DNA from: SOKG01 sp964502665
GTDB lineage: Bacteria; Chloroflexota; Dehalococcoidia; SZUA-161
NCBI GenBank assembly: GCA_964502665.1
Contig: CAZCXP010000098.1
Coordinates: forward strand, 1-9,526
Direction: 5' to 3'
DNA length: 9,526 nt
Made by a program: the position numbers and the translations under genes. Positions 5,371-9,526 of the stretch are shown one piece after another. The notes below the pieces were generated by a model, which was given only the letters and a program-made list of their open reading frames with translations, was not told the DNA's origin and did no database searches. Every line of letters starts with the position of its first letter. Positions within the stretch are counted from its first letter, which is position 1.

Positions 5371-7056
5371 GTGACCACACCTGAATCAACCGCTCCCTCC
5401 GACTTCATTCGGAATATCATCAACCAGGATCTGAAAAACAACAAGTACGGGGGGCGTGTGCACACCCGGTTCCCACCGGAGCCGAACGGGTATTTGCACA
5501 TCGGGCACGCCAAGTCCATCTGCCTCAATTTCGGCATCGCCGCCCAGTACGGAGGCCTGTGCAATCTGCGGTTCGATGATACAAATCCCACCAAAGAGGA
5601 GGGTGAATACGTCGAATCGATCATAGAGGACGTGCGCTGGCTCGGGTTCGACTGGGAGGATCGACTGTTTTATGCATCGAACTACTTCGATCGAATGTAT
5701 GATTATGCTGTGCAGTTGATCAAAGCCGGTAAGGCTTATGTTGATGATCTGAGCGCGGATGAGATCAGGGGGTACCGTGGCACTCTCATTGACCCTGGCA
5801 AGGAGAGTCCGCACCGCAACCGTTCGGTCGAAGAGAATCTCGATTTGTTCCAACGCATGCGGGCAGGAGAGTTCGAGGATGGGTCCCGGGTGCTCCGCGC
5901 CAAAATCGACATGGCATCACCAAACTTGAATTTGCGCGATCCGGCCATGTATCGCATCCTGCATGCAGAACACCACCGTACGGGCAACAAGTGGTGCATC
6001 TATCCGATGTACGACTGGGCCCACGGGCTTGAGGACTCTATCGAAGGGATCACCCATTCCATTTGCACGCTGGAATTCGAAGACCACCGCCCATTGTACG
6101 ACTGGTTTCTCGACCAACTGGGAGTATATCATCCGCAGCAGATCGAGTTCGCCCGCCTCAATCTCACCTACACCGTGCTGAGCAAGCGGAAGCTGCTGCA
6201 ACTGGTGGAGCAGGGACACGTCAGCGGCTGGGGCGATCCCAGGATGCCGACGGTTTCGGGTTTGCGCAGACGCGGATACACGCCGGAGTCCATCCGGAGT
6301 TTCTGCGAGCGCATCGGCGTGGCCAAGACCGACAGCATTATCGATGTTGCCCTCCTCGAGCACTGCATCCGCGAGGATTTGAACAAGCGCGCCCCGCGCG
6401 TCATGGCCGTGTTGCGCCCTCTCCGTGTGGTCATCGACAACTATCCCGAAGACCAGACCGAAGAGGTGGATGCTGTCAACAATCCGGAAGACCCCGGTAT
6501 GGGGACGCGGAAGGTACCTTTTTCACGCGTGCTGTACATCGAGCAGGACGACTTCCGTGAAGAGCCGCCGGAGAAGTTCTTCCGTCTGGCCCCAGGTCGT
6601 GAGGTGCGGCTACGATACGCTTATTTGGTTACCTGTGTCGGGGTGGTGAAGGATGAGCAGACTGGCGAAGTGGTTGAGTTGCATTGCACCTATGACCCCG
6701 AGACACGAGGGGGAACGACTCCCGACGGGCGCAAGGTCAAGGGAACCATCCACTGGGTTTCGGCTGCCCACGCGCTCGAGGCTGAGGTGCGCCTTTACGA
6801 TCGGCTCTTCACCATGGAGAATCCCGGCGATGTCAGGGGGGCTGATTTTGGAAGCGTTTTGAATCCTGATTCACTGGAGACTTTGACGGGGTATGTCGAA
6901 CCCAGCCTGGCGGGCGTATCTCCTGGAAGTCGGTACCAGTTCGAACGGCTGGGCTATTTCTGTGTTGATTCCAGAGACTCTTCTGCGGAACGGATGGCGT
7001 TCAACCGGACGGTTACGCTGCGCGATACGTGGGCCAAGATCGAGAAAAAGATTTAA
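5371..7056 (+). CDS. glnS: Glutaminyl-tRNA synthetase
   Basis: GlnRS charges tRNA-Gln directly with glutamine, bypassing the Glu-tRNA-Gln amidotransferase route. The 561-residue length is normal for bacterial GlnRS. The catalytic core carries 'PPEPNGYLHIGHAK' at 35-48 (HIGH box), 'RFDDTNP' at 67-73 and 'VLSKRK' at 269-274 (KMSKS-type box), followed by 'GWGDPRMPT' at 286-294, which separates GlnRS from GluRS. The C-terminal half has the two beta-barrel anticodon-binding region, including 'GTIHWVSA'. The start is GTG 5371: an in-frame stop at 5353-5355 rules out extension. GAGG lies a rather long 13 bases upstream. It is divergent from gltX. Bacterial glnS is generally regarded as acquired from eukaryotes, so its presence here is informative about lineage. 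Confidence 0.97.
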   Translation: MTTPESTAPSDFIRNIINQDLKNNKYGGRVHTRFPPEPNGYLHIGHAKSICLNFGIAAQYGGLCNLRFDDTNPTKEEGEYVESIIEDVRWLGFDWEDRLFYASNYFDRMYDYAVQLIKAGKAYVDDLSADEIRGYRGTLIDPGKESPHRNRSVEENLDLFQRMRAGEFEDGSRVLRAKIDMASPNLNLRDPAMYRILHAEHHRTGNKWCIYPMYDWAHGLEDSIEGITHSICTLEFEDHRPLYDWFLDQLGVYHPQQIEFARLNLTYTVLSKRKLLQLVEQGHVSGWGDPRMPTVSGLRRRGYTPESIRSFCERIGVAKTDSIIDVALLEHCIREDLNKRAPRVMAVLRPLRVVIDNYPEDQTEEVDAVNNPEDPGMGTRKVPFSRVLYIEQDDFREEPPEKFFRLAPGREVRLRYAYLVTCVGVVKDEQTGEVVELHCTYDPETRGGTTPDGRKVKGTIHWVSAAHALEAEVRLYDRLFTMENPGDVRGADFGSVLNPDSLETLTGYVEPSLAGVSPGSRYQFERLGYFCVDSRDSSAERMAFNRTVTLRDTWAKIEKKI

Positions 7057-7069
7057 GAACCCCGTTATA

Positions 7070-7110
7070 CAGACCCAGGGGCTCGGTCTGGGAAAGACAT
7101 GACCCTTTTT
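7070..7110 (+). terminator. Possible glnS terminator
   Basis: CAGACC (7070-7075) pairs with GGTCTG (7085-7090) across a 9-base loop, and CTTTTT follows at 7105-7110. The T-run is 15 bases beyond the stem rather than adjacent. A weaker alternative stem GGTC/GACC (7085-7088 with 7101-7104) ends next to the Ts. The two stems overlap. The call is tentative. Confidence 0.3.
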
Positions 7111-7201
7111 GCCCTGGATCGTGAGTAATGGCAATGGCTTCAGAGACAAGCCCCTTTCTCTGCCCGCATGCGGCCAGGTAAGATGAAATATAGGTTGTTG
7201 A

Positions 7202-7705
7202 CTACTGGTAAGACTCACCCTCTGCAGCGAAGATAAAGATTATGATGTAAAGTACAACCACGAAAACCACTAAGCCTACTCCCCACCAAGCCCAAGTTCT
7301 TTGGGTTCCCTTGAAGTGGTCGATATTGTCCCACTTCTTGTTTCGCCACGCCCATTCATTCCCCTTTGCTCCTAGCGCAAAAGCCATGACAATGCCGACG
7401 AAAGGAATAAAGCAAAGCAGCGATATCCAAACACGGTGAGCAAGCCCCCATATCCAAGTTAGAAGGAATGCCCCCCAGTTCCATCCGCGAATCTCGGATG
7501 GAATCTCTGCCTGTTCTCCTTGACCGGATGTGTTTACCATTAAACCAGGAGCTATTGCAGTTTTGCCAATATAGATTTTTTCGACGCACGGATTGCAATA
7601 GATCTTTCCCCCCAGGACTGTCTTACATTCCGCACAAACTAACCGTCCGCAGCTAACACAGGCTCCCACAGCATCATTGCCGGGATGGTAAGCACATTGC
7701 ATCAT
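7202..7705 (-). CDS. B-box-type zinc-finger membrane protein
   Basis: This is a 167-residue protein. The N-terminus has a dense metal-binding pattern: C4, H7, C16, C19, C24, C27, C37 and C40 (CxxH...CxxC...CxxC...CxxC), as in bacterial B-box zinc fingers. A flexible Gly/Ser/Glu stretch follows at about 50-72. Then comes a Trp-rich membrane module, 'WNWGAFLLTWIWGL' at 75-88, hydrophobic through about 110, with 'GNEWAWRN' at 115-122. A final membrane helix lies at about 141-160. The zinc finger probably faces the cytoplasm and could recruit a partner to the membrane; no function is known to me. The start is one of two adjacent ATGs (7705 or 7702) after a GGGGG ribosome-binding site. It has its own promoter and is not part of the rluD operon. 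Confidence 0.85.
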   Translation of the reverse strand: MMQCAYHPGNDAVGACVSCGRLVCAECKTVLGGKIYCNPCVEKIYIGKTAIAPGLMVNTSGQGEQAEIPSEIRGWNWGAFLLTWIWGLAHRVWISLLCFIPFVGIVMAFALGAKGNEWAWRNKKWDNIDHFKGTQRTWAWWGVGLVVFVVVLYIIIFIFAAEGESYQ

Positions 7706-7738
7706 CTAACCCCCTATTTGGATTTCCCTTTGTATCGC

Positions 7739-7767
7739 TTTATAGTGCTTCCTCAGGAGTTTGTCAA
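7739..7767 (-). promoter_or_regulatory. Near-consensus promoter of the B-box gene
   Basis: On the minus strand, perfect TTGACA (7767-7762), exactly 17 bases and TATAAA (7744-7739) form the best promoter in the window. Transcription would start near 7732, about 27 bases before the ATG. It lies in the 110-base gap after rluD. Confidence 0.8.
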
Positions 7768-7815
7768 TAATCATACCACTTTTCAATTGAGGACAAGCAG
7801 GGGAAACATTATCGT

Positions 7816-8727
7816 TCATTCGGTAGGGAGTATGGCAGACACCCTTCCTAGCACTTCCTCCAGTTCCGGGGGCAACTCTGACCTGAACTCCATGAACTCC
7901 CCGGTCGATGGCAGCCTGAAGCCAAGGCGGTGGGCGTGGAGAAACTGTCGTCCCAGCAGCGGCGACCTTTTCCCATAAACAGGGTCGCCGAAGACAGGGT
8001 GACCTACGGCTGAGAAGTGAACCCTGATCTGGTGGGTGCGCCCGGTTTCCGGCATCGCCTCAAGCAAGGTGTATCCGTTCAGGTATCTGATCACCTGGTA
8101 TTCCGTGCGTGCCTCCCTGCCTCCGGAGACTACCGCCATGCGCTTCCTGTCCTTAGGATGGCGTCCGATTGGGGCCTCGATGGCGCCACGCTCAGGAGAG
8201 AGGCGTCCTGTAACCAGAGCAAGGTACCCCTTGGTAATTGAGCGCTGCTTGATCTGGCGGGAAAGGCTCATCTGAGCAGCGTCGTTCTTGGCTACCACCA
8301 TCAGTCCAGAGGTATTCTTGTCCAGTCGGTGCACGATGCCGGGGCGAACCGAGCCGTCGATTCCCTGGAGGTCAGGGCAGCGGGCGAGGAGCGCATTTAC
8401 CAGTGTACCAGTACGCTGGCCTGCGGCGGGGTGAACCAGTAATCCCGCGGGCTTATCGACCACTATAAGGTCGCTATTCTCGTAGACAACCTTAAGCGGT
8501 ATATCCTCGGGCGCCAGGGAGATGGGAGATAGTGGGGGTATGATGGCAACAACTCTATCACCGACGGCGAGCCTGTGGCTGGCTTTGGAGCGGTGGCCGT
8601 TAACCGTGATCTGCCCCTCGCTGATCAACTGCTGAGCATAAGCGCGGGAGATCTGGCACTGCTCTGCTATGTACCTGTCAAGGCGACTGCCGGGGCTGTT
8701 GACGGTGAACTCAAGCCTTTTATTCAT
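7816..8727 (-). CDS. rluD: RluA/RluD-family 23S rRNA pseudouridine synthase
   Basis: The enzyme isomerises specific uridines in rRNA to pseudouridine. From ATG 8727 it has 303 residues, normal for RluD. An N-terminal S4 RNA-binding domain covers roughly 13-64 ('SRLDRYIAEQ', 'AQQLISEGQITVNG'). The catalytic domain begins near 85 with 'LIVVDKPAGLLVHP' at 87-100. The catalytic motif 'HRLDKNTSG' at 133-141 supplies Asp136, and 'GRTHQIRVH' at 229-237 is the other family signature. In E. coli RluD modifies helix 69 of 23S rRNA; the exact target here cannot be told from sequence. A TTG at 8766 could extend it by 13 residues, but that runs toward the repeat and adds nothing family-like. It follows lspA, a common bacterial pairing. 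Confidence 0.93.
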   Translation of the reverse strand: MNKRLEFTVNSPGSRLDRYIAEQCQISRAYAQQLISEGQITVNGHRSKASHRLAVGDRVVAIIPPLSPISLAPEDIPLKVVYENSDLIVVDKPAGLLVHPAAGQRTGTLVNALLARCPDLQGIDGSVRPGIVHRLDKNTSGLMVVAKNDAAQMSLSRQIKQRSITKGYLALVTGRLSPERGAIEAPIGRHPKDRKRMAVVSGGREARTEYQVIRYLNGYTLLEAMPETGRTHQIRVHFSAVGHPVFGDPVYGKRSPLLGRQFLHAHRLGFRLPSTGEFMEFRSELPPELEEVLGRVSAILPTE

Positions 8728-8769
8728 CTCTGTGATCTTGGGTATCTCGCGAAAATCTCTGCACAAATT

Positions 8770-8894
8770 CCTCTCCCTCGAAGGGAGAGGTTAGAGCCTG
8801 TCCTGAGCCCTGGCCTTGGCCACGCCCAAGGCTTGTCGAAGGATGAGGGTGAATTGCCCCCTCCCTCTAACTCCCTCCCGCCAGGGGAGGGAGA
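8770..8894 (+). repeat. Dispersed hairpin repeat, copy B
   Basis: This is a 125-bp copy of the element at 5052-5175, same orientation. The left hairpin is identical. The central palindrome has one mismatch (GGCCACG instead of GGCCAGG). The right hairpin is CTCCCTCCC-GCCAG-GGGAGGGAG. Outside it, CAAAT (8764-8768) and ATTTG (8894-8898) extend the terminal inverted repeat. It occupies most of the 186-base spacer between lspA and rluD, so it is transcribed with the operon as its complement. Confidence 0.9.
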
Positions 8895-8913
8895 TTTGCA
8901 AGGAATTATGCGG

Positions 8914-9432
8914 TTAACTTTGATGTGTCCTCCTTTTGGCGGCGAACAGCAGGTAGAAAGCGACAAGGAAAGTGCCGACAACTATGGCCGAATCGGCGAG
9001 GTTGAACACCGGCCAGGGCCCAAGTTTGAGAAAATCTGTGACCTCTCCAAAGCGAACACGGTCGACCAGGTTGCCGACGGCCCCCCCCAGATCAAGCCCC
9101 AGCCCTACCTTGAGCAGCGTGCTCCTTGGAGGGAGGTAACGAAGGTAGAGGACAAGAACCGCGATTCCAACCACAGCGGCCATGGTCAGGAGAAAGGTCT
9201 GGTTGGCGAAAAGGCCGAAGGCCCCGCCGGTATTGGTAGTGTAGTGAAGCCCCACTACGCATTCATTGGGTATCGACTGCCCCATCTCCATTTTGGCCCT
9301 GATCAGGTACTTGGTGAGCTGGTCAACACCGATTACTGACAGGGCGATCAAGAATAGGGGCAGACCTTTTTTCAGTCCGCGTCTAAAGGCCTCTGATCTC
9401 GCCGCTGTAAGCCATTGTGGCCACCACTTCAT
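8914..9432 (-). CDS. lspA: Lipoprotein signal peptidase (signal peptidase II)
   Basis: LspA is an inner-membrane aspartyl protease that removes the signal peptide from lipidated prolipoproteins. With ATG 9432 it has 172 residues. The N-terminal 22 are basic and somewhat longer than usual. Four membrane segments follow at about 23-41, 80-98, 108-123 and 147-165. Family motifs are present: 'DQLTK' at 37-41, 'NTGGAFG' at 67-73, 'GGAVGNLVDR' at 116-125 with catalytic Asp124, and 'FNLADS' at 143-148 with catalytic Asp147. A GTG at 9453 would add seven residues but has no ribosome-binding site; ATG 9432 has GGA about six bases upstream. It is transcribed toward rluD, though the dispersed repeat separates them. 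Confidence 0.95.
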   Translation of the reverse strand: MKWWPQWLTAARSEAFRRGLKKGLPLFLIALSVIGVDQLTKYLIRAKMEMGQSIPNECVVGLHYTTNTGGAFGLFANQTFLLTMAAVVGIAVLVLYLRYLPPRSTLLKVGLGLDLGGAVGNLVDRVRFGEVTDFLKLGPWPVFNLADSAIVVGTFLVAFYLLFAAKRRTHQS

Positions 9433-9443
9433 TTTCGATTCCG

Positions 9444-9472
9444 AGTTTAGCACATCTGGTTGGGGCGTTCAA
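9444..9472 (-). promoter_or_regulatory. Possible lspA promoter
   Basis: On the minus strand, TTGAAC (9472-9467), 17 bases and TAAACT (9449-9444) with an extended TGC before the -10. Each box matches consensus at 4 of 6 positions. Transcription would begin only about 5 bases before ATG 9432, so lspA would be almost leaderless, or the real promoter lies further upstream. Confidence 0.3.
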
Positions 9473-9526
9473 TTCAACACCCCTATGGCGCTCGCAATCC
9501 ATCATGCCGATTCCTGTCGGCACCAC

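Noticed and set aside
5073..5624. 183-residue minus-strand open frame
   Set aside because: It is antisense to the glnS N-terminus and runs into the repeat; it has no family features.
8575..9339. 254-residue plus-strand open frame
   Set aside because: It is antisense to rluD, repeat copy B and lspA, all better supported.
9508..9525. Hairpin TGCCGA-CAGGAA-TCGGCA upstream of lspA
   Set aside because: The stem is only 6 bp and no T-run follows on either strand, so a terminator or operator cannot be supported.
9383..9526. Minus-strand frame open to the right window edge ('VVPTGIGMMDCERHRG...')
   Set aside because: It could be the end of a neighbouring gene, but it overlaps the lspA start by 50 bases and I recognise no family. 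It is too short to support.

Overview
The window looks like a chromosomal segment of an uncultured bacterium. The best guess, from protein style alone, is the Chloroflexota, perhaps Dehalococcoidia-like: the lspA-rluD pair, the B-box/membrane protein, and the dispersed hairpin repeat with a 'TCCTGAGC...CGAAGGATGA' core all fit. No marker in the window settles the taxonomy.

Layout, left to right. A complete tRNA-Gln(CUG) lies on the minus strand at the left edge with a strong promoter. Next is a minus-strand gene for a 286-residue protein with a basic N-terminal domain, a Pro/Thr/acidic linker and an ASCH-like C-terminal domain. From about 1227 to 2803 there is almost no convincing coding: a probable frameshifted small gene, a G-rich stretch, a short orphan ORF with a faint tyrosine-recombinase look, and two GAAC-N4-GTTC sites that match the LexA (SOS) box of Gram-positive bacteria. 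Then come two small divergent genes, a 68-residue two-helix membrane protein (minus) and a zinc-ribbon protein (plus).

The centre is a head-to-head pair of aminoacyl-tRNA synthetase genes: gltX (GluRS, minus) and glnS (GlnRS, plus). The gltX frame is broken by an in-frame TAA near its C-terminus, and a well-conserved C-terminal segment continues in the same frame after the stop. Between the two genes lie apparent promoters for each, a dyad, a 124-bp hairpin-rich repeat and a second strong hairpin. With tRNA-Gln in the same window, the segment holds both components of direct Gln-tRNA charging.

The right third is minus-strand. A B-box zinc-finger membrane protein has its own near-consensus promoter. 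Upstream of it is the lspA (signal peptidase II) - rluD (23S rRNA pseudouridine synthase) pair, whose spacer has been invaded by a second copy of the same hairpin repeat.

Most notable are the interrupted gltX, the two-copy structured repeat whose right hairpin shows compensatory base-pair changes, and the paired LexA-like boxes in gene-poor DNA. I did not find a clear new multi-gene system.
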